From Aldehydirespirator sp965221605 (GTDB taxonomy: Bacteria; Actinomycetota; Acidimicrobiia; Acidimicrobiales; Aldehydirespiratoraceae): DNA of 64,000 nt. The stretch is taken from assembly GCA_965221605.1 (NCBI GenBank), contig CBDCSK010000016.1, positions 62,001 through 126,000 on the forward strand, given 5' to 3'. The notes beneath the pieces were generated by a model. The model did no database searches, had not been told where the DNA came from, and was given only the letters and a program-made list of their open reading frames with translations. The number at the start of each line of letters is the position of its first letter. The stretch's first letter is position 1. Made by a program: the position numbers and the translations under genes. Positions 16,619 to 23,246 of the stretch are shown one piece after another.

Positions 16619-16675
16619 TCTCGTCGGGGCAACGCCGGAGGATTAGAGTCGAAGGAGCACCGAAAGGGGAGGACT

Positions 16676-16960
16676 ATGCGGCGCTTCATCATCGAACGGG
16701 ACATCCCTGACATCGGCTCGGCCGAGCGCGAGCAGTTGCGGGCCGCGGCCGGACAGTCCAACTCGGTCCTGCAAGCGATGCAGTCCGAGGGCAAGGCCAT
16801 CCAGTGGGAGCACAGCTACGTTGCCGGCGATAAGACCTTCTGCGTCTATGTCTGCGACCGCGCCGAGCTGATCGACGAGCACGCCGAGCGCAGCGGGTTC
16901 CCGGCGACGGTCGTCACCGAGGTCGGCAAGATCATCGACCCGACCACCGAGAAGGGCTAG
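16676..16960 (+). CDS. DUF4242 family protein
   Basis: A 94-residue protein matching DUF4242: starts with RRFIIERDIPDIGSAEREQL, has an IQWEHSYVAGDKTFCVYVCD core and ends FPATVVTEVGKIIDPTT. These small ferredoxin-like proteins are thought to bind metal (a nickel-binding member is known). The ATG follows a strong GGGGAGG. It lies 15 bases before the probable selenoprotein gene and is likely co-transcribed with it; a TTAGAGT hexamer at 16643-16649 may be the shared -10. Confidence 0.85.
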   Translation: MRRFIIERDIPDIGSAEREQLRAAAGQSNSVLQAMQSEGKAIQWEHSYVAGDKTFCVYVCDRAELIDEHAERSGFPATVVTEVGKIIDPTTEKG

Positions 16961-16975
16961 GGCCGGCAGACCACC

Positions 16976-17506
16976 ATGGCCCGCATCGACTTCCCCGACG
17001 GCGAGGGGCTCGAGCGCATCCGGATGTGGAGCCTCCAGCCCGACGTGGGCATGGCCATGGGAGCCGCGGCCAAGGCGCTCTATACCAAGGTCTCCCTAGA
17101 CGTGCGGGTCCGCGAGATAGCCCGCATGCGGGTGGCCCAGATCAACCGGTGCCATATTTGAATTGACACCCGGTCTGCATCGGCGATGCAGCAAGGACTG
17201 GACGAGGACCTCTACCAGCAGGTCTCCACCTACGCCGAGAGCGACGCCTTCGGCGGGGCCGAGAAGCTGGCCGCCGAGACCGCCGAGAGGTTCTGCTGGG
17301 ACCACGAGGCGATGATGAACGACGAGGACTGCTGGGCCCGGATGAAGGAGCACTTCACCGACCAGCAGATCCTCGAACTACTGACGCTGATCGGCTACTG
17401 CGTAGGCATCGGGCGGACACTGGCCATCCTGGAGATCGCCAACGACTGCCCGATCAATCAGACCCCCGACCCCCGCGAGAACCCCTCCCACTACGTCCAC
17501 GGCTGA
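16976..17506 (+). CDS. AhpD/carboxymuconolactone decarboxylase-family protein with in-frame TGA: probable selenoprotein (CxxU)
   Basis: Reading from ATG 16976, the frame gives the AhpD/CMD signature EIARMRVAQINRCHI, then TGA at 17159-17161, and continues in the same frame as IDTRSASAMQQGLDEDLYQQ to a normal TAG-free end at TGA 17504-17506, 176 residues in all. The family motif here is C-x-x-C, the peroxidatic/resolving pair of AhpD disulfide chemistry. The TGA replaces exactly the second Cys, giving Cys59-His-Ile-Sec62. A hairpin with loop GGC starts 20 bases after the TGA, matching known bacterial SECIS geometry. AhpD-like selenoproteins are an established class. The C-terminal half (ERFCWDHEAMMNDEDCW, LELLTLIGYCVGIGRTL) is well preserved, arguing against a decayed gene. 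A TGC-to-TGA mutation or sequencing error is the alternative. Confidence 0.8.
17159..17161 (+). other. in-frame TGA, putative selenocysteine codon
   Basis: Codon 62 of the AhpD-like gene. The 61 codons before and 114 after are in one frame and both belong to the same protein family. The codon occupies the second Cys of the CxxC motif, where TGC or TGT is expected. Confidence 0.75.
17170..17201 (+). promoter_or_regulatory. bacterial SECIS-like hairpin
   Basis: TGCATC (17176-17181) pairs perfectly with GATGCA (17185-17190) around triloop GGC; C17175/G17191 can extend this. An outer stem CCGGTC (17170-17175) can pair with GACTGG (17196-17201) with one G-U pair, leaving a GCAAG bulge. The loop starts 20 bases after the TGA and begins with GG, which fits the loose bacterial SECIS rule (apical loop 16-37 bases downstream, G in the first two loop positions). 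Confidence 0.65.
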
Positions 17507-17584
17507 CCGGGCTGCGCCCAGTGCTCAGGCACCCCCTGGGCGCTTGTGACGATGCGCCTCCCGCGCCCGCCGTCACCCGAATCA

Positions 17585-17902
17585 TCAGGGAGGATCAGCC
17601 GACAGGTAGGCGGGGATGTCTCGCCTCGCGTGCAGGACGCGCCAGATGTCGATGCAGTCGTGCTGGGGCACGTAGAAGATGAGGTAGGGGAACTTCTGGA
17701 GAGACCAACTCCGCAACTGTGGGATCTCGAGCTCGAAGGCAAACCGGAGCGAGCCGCTGTTCGGATAGTGGCGGAGATGGTCGATGGCGGCCTCGAGCGC
17801 GTCCACGAAGTCGAGTGCAGTTTCTGAGCCGGCTTCGACGCGGTAGTGGTCGACCGCGGTCTCGATGTCGGCGGCGGCAAGGGTGCGGACCTCGACCTGC
17901 AC
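17585..17902 (-). CDS. parE: ParE/RelE-superfamily toxin
   Basis: A 105-residue toxin. Characteristic features are the N-terminal helix pair EVRTLAAADIETAVDHYRVEAGSETALDFVDALEAAI, the strand LRHYPNSGSLRF, and RSWSLQKFPYLIFYVPQHDCIDIWRVLHARRDIPAYL, the ParE core ending. ParE toxins poison DNA gyrase; RelE relatives cut mRNA, and sequence alone does not separate them fully. It follows the ParD-like antitoxin gene by 10 bases on the same strand. Confidence 0.85.
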   Translation of the reverse strand: MQVEVRTLAAADIETAVDHYRVEAGSETALDFVDALEAAIDHLRHYPNSGSLRFAFELEIPQLRSWSLQKFPYLIFYVPQHDCIDIWRVLHARRDIPAYLSADPP

Positions 17903-17912
17903 CGACTCGAGT

Positions 17913-18146
17913 TCAGGCGTCGGCTCGGGCTTGATGTCGTAGCGACGCGAAGTAGGCGGCGTCGGCAGTGCCGACGACCGGGGCGCGGGCTCCCTCGAGG
18001 AGTGCGGCTCGGAGATGACGGCGGTCGTGATCCCGTCGGATCAGATCACGCACGTACTCACTCGTCGATCCGTAGTGGCCGAGATCTACCTGCGAGTCGA
18101 CGAAGCTCTTGAGTTCTTCCGGGAGTGAGACGTTCATCGTGGTCAT
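17913..18146 (-). CDS. parD: ParD-type ribbon-helix-helix antitoxin
   Basis: A 77-residue protein with N-terminal MTTMNVSLPEELKSFVDSQV, the ribbon-helix-helix DNA-binding motif, then GHYGSTSEYVRDLIRRDHDRR and a C-terminal toxin-binding tail. The ATG at 18146 was chosen because it starts the ribbon directly; a longer frame from 18188 runs through the palindromic operator. Pairs with the toxin downstream and should repress its own operon. Confidence 0.85.
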   Translation of the reverse strand: MTTMNVSLPEELKSFVDSQVDLGHYGSTSEYVRDLIRRDHDRRHLRAALLEGARAPVVGTADAAYFASLRHQARADA

Positions 18147-18165
18147 GGCATCCGAGCATAGTGCG

Positions 18166-18182
18166 TTGGCAAACTTTGCCAA
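18166..18182. promoter_or_regulatory. TTGGCAAA-C-TTTGCCAA palindrome, ParD operator candidate
   Basis: A perfect 17-base palindrome centred 28 bases before the antitoxin ATG. Its position in the toxin-antitoxin promoter and its symmetry are what a dimeric ribbon-helix-helix repressor requires. Confidence 0.65.
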
Positions 18183-18261
18183 AGACATGTTCGACGGTCG
18201 CCTCCCAGTACGTCCACGGCTGACCGGTCGGCGCCCCTGCGTCTGGAACCCGGGGCAGGGG

Positions 18262-18525
18262 TCAGCGGTCGCTCACCAGCATCGCGTCGGGTTCGACGGC
18301 GCCGGTCCAGCAGTACAGGAGCACAGTCGGTTTGGCGCCGAAGTCCTGGATGTGCACTTGCCAGGGCTCGTGGTGGACGGCATCGCCCGGCCGGGTGGCG
18401 CGGCTGGTGCCGTCGCGGCCGCTGAACAACGGCTCGCCGGCCAAGACGTGGTACAGCTCCTCGGCCTCGTGGTGGTGGGCGGGATAGTGGAGGTGTGGGC
18501 CCCACACGCCGATTCCGACCCTCAC
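18262..18525 (-). CDS. cupin-domain protein, probably 5'-truncated (DMSP-lyase DddL-like C-terminus)
   Basis: An 87-residue cupin with motif 1 LHYPAHHHEAEELYHVLAGEPLFSG and motif 2 PGDAVHHEPWQVHIQDFG, then VLLYCWTG. Both motifs and the YCWTG ending resemble the catalytic cupin of DMSP lyase DddL-type proteins. Reading further upstream in the same frame gives SALISILGPSSIVEHASVRV, which also looks like family sequence but lacks a start codon with a ribosome binding site. The gene therefore seems to have lost its N-terminal part; the GTG at 18525 is a formal start only. Whether a functional protein is made is doubtful. Confidence 0.55.
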   Translation of the reverse strand: MRVGIGVWGPHLHYPAHHHEAEELYHVLAGEPLFSGRDGTSRATRPGDAVHHEPWQVHIQDFGAKPTVLLYCWTGAVEPDAMLVSDR

Positions 18526-18645
18526 GCTGGCGTGCTCGACGATCGAGCTCGGACCGAGAATAGAGATGAGCGCCGATCCGCCGGCCCTGCCGAGCGATTC
18601 CGACCGAGATTGAACCGAGAATCTTCCAAGACCAAGGGGGCAACA

Positions 18646-18816
18646 ATGATCTGTGAGTTTCCGAGACTTGACGAGGAGGTGCTTGACGAGTTGCGCCAGG
18701 CCAACCCCGTTGACACCGACTCGCTACCTTCTTCCCGGAGTCCCGCTGTGACACCTTTCTACCTGTATTGGTATTCTGGTACCCATGGTGCTGAGCATCA
18801 AGAGCGCTGCGGCTGA
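18646..18816 (+). CDS. short frame with good ribosome binding site, possible gene fragment
   Basis: An ATG after AAGGGGG opens a 56-codon frame beginning MICEFPRLDEEVLDELRQAN and then a less protein-like tail that runs into the next antitoxin gene in another frame. The first 27 residues look like the start of a real enzyme, but I cannot name it. I take it as the 5' end of a gene truncated by the downstream VapBC module. Confidence 0.3.
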   Translation: MICEFPRLDEEVLDELRQANPVDTDSLPSSRSPAVTPFYLYWYSGTHGAEHQERCG

Positions 18817-19027
18817 CCAGCTCGCCCGAGAGTTGGCCGAGCTGACGGGGGAGTCCATCACCGAGGCGGTAGTGGAGTCGCTGCGGGCCCGTCTCGACGC
18901 GGAGAGGCGGCGCCAGCGCGACCGGAGCCTCGACGACATCATCGAACGCTTCCGGCAGTTGCCGCGACTCGATGAGCGGGAACCCACCGATGTCATCGGC
19001 TACGACGAGCACGGCCTGCCGTCGTGA
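18785..19027 (+). CDS. vapB: VapB-type antitoxin
   Basis: An 80-residue antitoxin of the Rv0623-like VapB class: MVLSIKSAAADQLARELAEL then TGESITEAVVESLRARLDAERR, a short ribbon-helix-helix, followed by an acidic linker DDIIERFRQLPRLDEREP that binds the PIN partner. The ATG is preceded by an AT-rich promoter with a GGTA-N6-TACC inverted repeat at 18770-18783. Its TGA overlaps the GTG of vapC by four bases. Confidence 0.88.
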   Translation: MVLSIKSAAADQLARELAELTGESITEAVVESLRARLDAERRRQRDRSLDDIIERFRQLPRLDEREPTDVIGYDEHGLPS

Positions 19028-19410
19028 ACGTGGTCGACACCTCAGCCGTGGTCGCCGTGCTGTTCGGTGAGCCCGGCGGCCCCGAGATCGAACGGGAGCT
19101 CGTCGACTCGCCCTGCATCATGTCGGCCGCGACGCGCGTCGAGCTCGGGATCGTCGTCGAGGCGCGAGCCGGACCCGCGGGCTCTCAGCTGCTCGACGAA
19201 CTCCTGGCGCGCATCGAGGTGAGGATCGAGCCAGTGGACGCCGACGTGGCGAACGAGGCCCTGGTGTGCTGGCGCCGCTTCGGCAAGGGAAGGCATCCCG
19301 CGGGGCTCAACTACGGCGACACGTTCTCCTACGCACTGGCCCGCCGCATGGGCGTTCCGCTGCTGTTCGTGGGCGAGGACTTCGCCCGGACCGACGTCCT
19401 CGTCGCCTGA
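19024..19410 (+). CDS. vapC: VapC-type PIN-domain toxin
   Basis: A 128-residue PIN ribonuclease. Acidic residues in order are VVDTSAVVAVLFGEPGG (Asp5), SAATRVELGIVVE (Glu), GLNYGDTFSYALARRMG (Asp) and LLFVGEDFARTDV (final Asp). This is the typical VapC30-like layout paired with Rv0623-like antitoxins. Overlap with the antitoxin gene ensures coupled synthesis. Confidence 0.9.
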   Translation: MNVVDTSAVVAVLFGEPGGPEIERELVDSPCIMSAATRVELGIVVEARAGPAGSQLLDELLARIEVRIEPVDADVANEALVCWRRFGKGRHPAGLNYGDTFSYALARRMGVPLLFVGEDFARTDVLVA

Positions 19411-19438
19411 TCGCGCCGGTGGCGCGGACTGACCTCGC

Positions 19439-19744
19439 CTAGAAGTCGAAGCCGTTGGCGGCCACCGGGGAGGTCATGGCCATGTCGGGCGGGCCCGCCA
19501 TCAGCGCCATCAGCGCGGGCATGGCCGCCTGCATGGCCTCGTTGTCGCCGTGGCGCTGGGTAGCCTCCATGCTCGACATCAGGGCGAAGAACCAGTAGGT
19601 GCCGTCCTCACCGCGGTGGTAGGAGTACGACTCCACGCCGTCCACAGACTCGCTGGCGGCGACAATGGCCCGCAGCGCCGCATCCATCTCCTCGCCCTTG
19701 CCCTCCTGGCAGGAGAACTTCGCGAACACAGAGACCTTCGACAT
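19439..19744 (-). CDS. antibiotic biosynthesis monooxygenase (ABM) domain protein
   Basis: A 101-residue dimeric ferredoxin-fold protein. It starts MSKVSVFAKFSCQEGKGEEM, has the family pattern VDGVESYSYHRGEDGTYWFFALMSSMEATQRH and ends in a short helix. GGGCGAGG precedes the ATG. ABM proteins act as small quinone-forming monooxygenases, heme-degrading enzymes or unknown stress proteins. It is divergent from the PNPOx-like gene at 19846. Confidence 0.82.
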   Translation of the reverse strand: MSKVSVFAKFSCQEGKGEEMDAALRAIVAASESVDGVESYSYHRGEDGTYWFFALMSSMEATQRHGDNEAMQAAMPALMALMAGPPDMAMTSPVAANGFDF

Positions 19745-19845
19745 CGCCTCGCCCTTTCTGGTGGCCATCGCGCCGGACAGGCCCGACGCCGAGAAGCTAC
19801 CGGGCCGGTGGCTAGAGTCGGCGGCCCGAGACCGAAGGGAGCACC

Positions 19846-20370
19846 GTGGGCAGGAACCAGCGCTCGCAGATCGAGATGACCGCCGGCGAGGTCGCGCGGT
19901 TGCTCGACCAGTCGCGCACCTGCACGATGGCCACCGTCGGTCCCGGCGGGATGCCTCATCTGGTGGCCATGTGGTACGGCTGGCTCGACGGGCACGTATG
20001 GCTGGAGTCGAAGGCAAAGGCGCAGAAGATCGTGAACCTGCGCCGTGACGACCGCCTCGTGGTGATGGTCGAGGCGGGCAACACCTACGAGACTCTGAGA
20101 GGCGTGTCCCTGGAGGGCCGGGGCGTCATCGTGGAGGATCCCGACGTGATCTGGCGGGTCGGGGTCAACTTGTGGGAGCGCTACACCGGCCCATACTCCG
20201 AGGAGTACCGGACCTTCGTGGAGGCCATGATGCGCAAGCGAGTGGCGGTGCGCCTCGATGTGGAGAGGACCCGCACCTGGGACCATCGCAAGCTGGGCAT
20301 GGGCTCGACCGAGGTCGGCGGCACGACGGGGCCCCATATCGACGGCCCCGGTCTGCCCGGTCCCGGCTGA
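19846..20370 (+). CDS. pyridoxamine 5'-phosphate oxidase-like flavin/F420 family protein
   Basis: A 174-residue split-barrel protein. The conserved start of the barrel is seen in RTCTMATVGPGGMPHLVAMWYGWLDGHVWL, the phosphate-contacting KAQKIVNLRRDDRLVVMVE, and a later VSLEGRGVIVEDPDVIWRV. Members of this family in actinobacteria commonly bind F420 or FMN. Start GTG follows GAAGGGAGCACC; TAGAGT at 19814-19819 may be the -10. Confidence 0.85.
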   Translation: MGRNQRSQIEMTAGEVARLLDQSRTCTMATVGPGGMPHLVAMWYGWLDGHVWLESKAKAQKIVNLRRDDRLVVMVEAGNTYETLRGVSLEGRGVIVEDPDVIWRVGVNLWERYTGPYSEEYRTFVEAMMRKRVAVRLDVERTRTWDHRKLGMGSTEVGGTTGPHIDGPGLPGPG

Positions 20371-20467
20371 GCCGCAGCCGAACTCCTGTCAGAAATCCAC
20401 CGCATAGGTGGAAATCCAGCCGGTAGTTCAGAATGCGACCCGAGCACCGCGGTCCCGGCCGGGCGGA

Positions 20468-21259
20468 TCAGCGGGCCGCCAGGACGGCCCCGTCCACCGG
20501 CAGGCACGCGCCGCTGACGTAGCGAGACTCGTCGGAGGCGAAGAACAGCGCTGCATAGGCCACATCGGAAGCCGAGCCCTTGTAGGCCATCGGCACCCGC
20601 GCCTCCCGCTGGCGGGCGAGCTCATCACGGCGTGCGCCGGCGCCGGCCACGGCTGCGTCGATGGCCATGGGCGTGTCGATCAGACCCGGCAGGATGGCGT
20701 TGGCCCGAATGTCGTACTGGCCGTAGGTGGCTGCGATCGACTTCACCAGCCGGCTGACCCCGGCCTTGGAGATCCCGTACGCGGCGGAGGTGCCACCGCG
20801 CTCGGCTCCTATCGATGACACCGCCACGAACGACCCTCCCCGCTGCTCGACCATGACGGGCAACACATGCTTGGCCACCAGCCACATGGCCTTGAGGTTG
20901 GTCTCCATGACGTCGTCCCAGACCTCCTCGGTAACGTCGGCGGCCAGGCCCGGGCCGAGGATCCCCACACTGTTGAACAGCACGTCGACACCGCCGAGCC
21001 TCGCTCGAGCCTCATCTGCAAGCAGCTGGCAGTCGCCGGCCCGGGTTATGTCGGCCTCAAGGACCGACACCTCTGGAGTGTCGGGCTCCATCATCGAGAC
21101 GGTCTCGGCCGCGCCGGCCGGATCGCGGTCCACCAGCAGCAGGCGAGCGCCCTCCCTGGCGAAGAGCAGCGCGGTGGCCCGGCCGATGCCCATCGTCGCG
21201 CCCGGCGTCTGGCCGGCGCCAACAAGCACGACCCGCTTGCCGTGCAGCCTGCCCGTCAC
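20468..21259 (-). CDS. short-chain dehydrogenase/reductase
   Basis: A 263-residue NAD(P)-dependent SDR. The nucleotide-binding glycine motif is expanded (VGAGQTPGATMGIGRA instead of TGxxxGIG), followed by LLLVDRDPAGAAE, indicating an Asp for NAD selectivity. The N-S-V-G variant NSVGILGPG replaces NNAG; the catalytic Ser (VSSIG) and YGISK are present, and SRYVSGACLPVDGAV ends the fold. Its GTG overlaps the TGA of the truncated P450 gene upstream, so it is the second gene of that transcript. Confidence 0.9.
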   Translation of the reverse strand: MTGRLHGKRVVLVGAGQTPGATMGIGRATALLFAREGARLLLVDRDPAGAAETVSMMEPDTPEVSVLEADITRAGDCQLLADEARARLGGVDVLFNSVGILGPGLAADVTEEVWDDVMETNLKAMWLVAKHVLPVMVEQRGGSFVAVSSIGAERGGTSAAYGISKAGVSRLVKSIAATYGQYDIRANAILPGLIDTPMAIDAAVAGAGARRDELARQREARVPMAYKGSASDVAYAALFFASDESRYVSGACLPVDGAVLAAR

Positions 21260-21690
21260 GGCTCCAGCACCACCGGGAGCACCTCGTCGAGCGTCCTGGA
21301 GATGAGCGAGACGTAGGGCTCCAGGCGTCTGGGAGTGAAGACCAGGCTCACCAGCCGGCGCAAGCGGGAATGAGCCGGGTCGTCGATGGAGGACAGCCTC
21401 CCCGGCGAGTCGGGTCGCTCGCGCCTGAGGATCTCGGCCTGCTGCGCTGTGATTCCCGACGGCACGGAGCTGGCGTGCTCACCGTGCTTGAGGAAGTCCG
21501 GCGACCGCAGCACCGCAGTGCACTGCCGGTAGCCGTAGACGAAGGAGCGGCCGTCGTCAAGCACGCAGCTCTGGTCGCGGGCCAGCAGGTCAGCCAGAAA
21601 CGGATACGGGTCGTGACGCCCCTCGGCCGGGTGCATGGCCCCCTCGAGCAGGTCACGGTGCGTCCGAACATCGGAGACGGTTGCGGCCAC
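21256..21690 (-). pseudogene. cytochrome P450, N-terminal third only
   Basis: A 144-residue frame that matches the beginning of a bacterial P450: DPYPFLADLLARD, then the B-C helix region with SIDDPAHSRLRRLVSLVFTPRRLE and part of helix D. It stops by TGA that overlaps the SDR start. The ExxR of helix K and the heme-binding Cys loop are absent; a P450 needs about 400 residues. The frame is intact and coupled to the SDR, so it may still be translated, but it cannot be a working oxygenase. Confidence 0.8.
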
Positions 21691-21728
21691 CGGGGCTCAG
21701 CTCCCGCGGCCGGTGTGCCGTTGGAGCA

Positions 21729-22178
21729 TCAGCCCGAGCCCTGGCGGCGATTGTCGACTGGCGCAGGCCCGGGGTCTGCGGCGGCGTCCGCGATCGCGGA
21801 CTGGAGAGCCGCTCCCCGGGGCCAGCCGCCGTAGAGAGCGATCTGCATGCTGGCCTCGTCGAGGTCGGCGATGTCCAGGTCACCGGCCTGAAGCGCTGCC
21901 CTCACATGGACGTCGAGCTCGCGCCCGGCGCCGCTCGCGGCGAGCACCGCGATGGTGATCAGCCGGCGCTCCCGCATCGACAGCCGGCTCCGGGACCAGA
22001 TCCGGCTCATCACCTGCAGAGTCAGCTCGCGAAACTCTGTCGGCGAGCCCATGGCCCGCCCCGAGACCTGCTTGAAGACGGCCAGCATCTCCTGGCGGCT
22101 CAACTGCTGGTCCGGGGACTCGCCACCGGTGGTGTTCCCGTCGCCGCCGTCGCCGCCGTCGGAGTCCGTGCTGGCCAT
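21729..22178 (-). CDS. carboxymuconolactone decarboxylase-family protein
   Basis: A 149-residue CMD/AhpD-fold protein lacking the CxxC pair. Core helices: FRELTLQVMSRIWSRSRLSMRERRLITIAVLAASGAGRELDVHVRAAL and LDEASMQIALYGGWPRGAAL, the standard CMD layout with GWPR. An Asp/Gly/Thr-rich linker (DSDGGDGGDGNTTGGES) precedes it. ATG 22178 is supported by AAGGGTGAG; an earlier ATG at 22220 lies six bases after GATAAT and could give a leaderless, 14-residue longer form. Gene order suggests it heads the P450-fragment/SDR transcript. Confidence 0.82.
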   Translation of the reverse strand: MASTDSDGGDGGDGNTTGGESPDQQLSRQEMLAVFKQVSGRAMGSPTEFRELTLQVMSRIWSRSRLSMRERRLITIAVLAASGAGRELDVHVRAALQAGDLDIADLDEASMQIALYGGWPRGAALQSAIADAAADPGPAPVDNRRQGSG

Positions 22179-22293
22179 CTTGAGGTGCTCACCCTTCTGA
22201 CTGTCCGGTGGCGCGCCCATCCGGGATTATCGTCAATCAAGGATGATGATAGTCAGGCAACTACGGCTACCTAGTAAGGGACGACGAGCGCTG

Positions 22294-22350
22294 GTGAACG
22301 TGGCCAAGCACACCAACGGCGGGTACTTCGACACCGGGGGGCAGAGCTGA
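22294..22350 (+). CDS. possible leader mini-ORF (18 aa) upstream of the molybdenum hydroxylase operon
   Basis: GTG 22294 opens MNVAKHTNGGYFDTGGQS, ending at TGA 22348-22350, which overlaps the CTG codon of the FAD subunit by four bases (CTGA). It could couple translation to the non-standard start that follows, or be the tail of a deleted gene. No family is recognised. Confidence 0.35.
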   Translation: MNVAKHTNGGYFDTGGQS

Positions 22351-23246
22351 AGCCCGCCGCCTTCGGGTATCACGCGCCGCAGGACCTGGCCGAGGCCCTG
22401 GAGCTTCTGGCCGAGTACGGCGACGAGGCCAGGCCCCTCGCTGGGGGGCAGAGCCTCGTTCCGATGCTGGCCATGCGGCTGGTCCGGTTCGACCATCTCG
22501 TCGACCTCAACAATGTCGGCGAGCTCACCGGCGTCGAGCAAACCGGCGACGGTCTGCGGATTGGGGCTATGACCCGGCAAGCCACCATCGGTGCAGATCC
22601 GCTAGTCGCGAGCCGCGCACCCTTGCTGGCCATGGCCACGTCCCACATCGGCCACTTCCAGATCCGCAACCGGGGCACCGTCGGGGGCTCCCTGGCCCAC
22701 GCCGACCCGGCCGCTGAGTATCCGGCGGTCGCAGCCGCACTCGACGCCAGACTGGAGGTGGCCAGCGTGCGGGGCACGCGCCTCATGGACGCAGCCGACT
22801 TCTTCGAGGGCGCCTTCGCCACTTCGCTGGACGGCGACGAGTTGGTGGTGGCGGCAAGGTTCCCGGCCTGGGATGGCCCCAGCGGCTTCGCCTTCGAGGA
22901 GGTGGCCCGGCGCGAGGGCGACTTCGCTCTGGTCGGTGCGGCGGCGGGCGTCGAACTGGACACTGCCGGGATCATCCGGCGAGCGTCCATCGCGGTAGTC
23001 GGTGTGGGAGGAGCGCCCGTGAGGGCCACCGAGGCCGAGACCGCACTCGTGGAGTCCAGGGCCGAAGGTGGCGATCCCGGCGAGGCTGCCATCGGCCGCT
23101 TGGCCCTGGCCCGTTCCGAGCCGACCGACGACATTCACGCGTCGGCGACATATCGACGCCGGGTGGGAGCCGTGGTCGTGGCTCGAGCCGTTGCGGAGGC
23201 GTCTCGACGAGCGGTGGCCACCAGCCGGGAGGGCCGCGATGTCTGA
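22347..23246 (+). CDS. molybdenum hydroxylase FAD-binding subunit (CoxM/XdhB-like)
   Basis: Medium subunit of an aldehyde oxidase/xanthine dehydrogenase-type enzyme. The FAD motifs LAGGQSLVPMLAMRLVRFDHLVDL and LAMATSHIGHFQIRNRGTVGGSLAHADPAAEYPAVAAAL are intact and the C-terminal domain ends ATYRRRVGAVVVARAVAEA. The natural N-terminus KPAAFGYHAPQDLAEALELL begins at codon 22347, which is CTG; no ATG, GTG or TTG exists in frame between the upstream stop codons (22272, 22275) and ATG 22464, and that ATG would delete half of the FAD loop. I therefore propose initiation at CTG, with GGGGGG upstream. 299 residues; overlaps the 2Fe-2S subunit. Confidence 0.88.
   Translation: MKPAAFGYHAPQDLAEALELLAEYGDEARPLAGGQSLVPMLAMRLVRFDHLVDLNNVGELTGVEQTGDGLRIGAMTRQATIGADPLVASRAPLLAMATSHIGHFQIRNRGTVGGSLAHADPAAEYPAVAAALDARLEVASVRGTRLMDAADFFEGAFATSLDGDELVVAARFPAWDGPSGFAFEEVARREGDFALVGAAAGVELDTAGIIRRASIAVVGVGGAPVRATEAETALVESRAEGGDPGEAAIGRLALARSEPTDDIHASATYRRRVGAVVVARAVAEASRRAVATSREGRDV

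Noticed and set aside
17186..17506. A separate gene starting at ATG 17186
   Set aside because: This ATG lies inside the hairpin and the product would be only the second half of an AhpD-fold protein; reading through the TGA gives the full family length.
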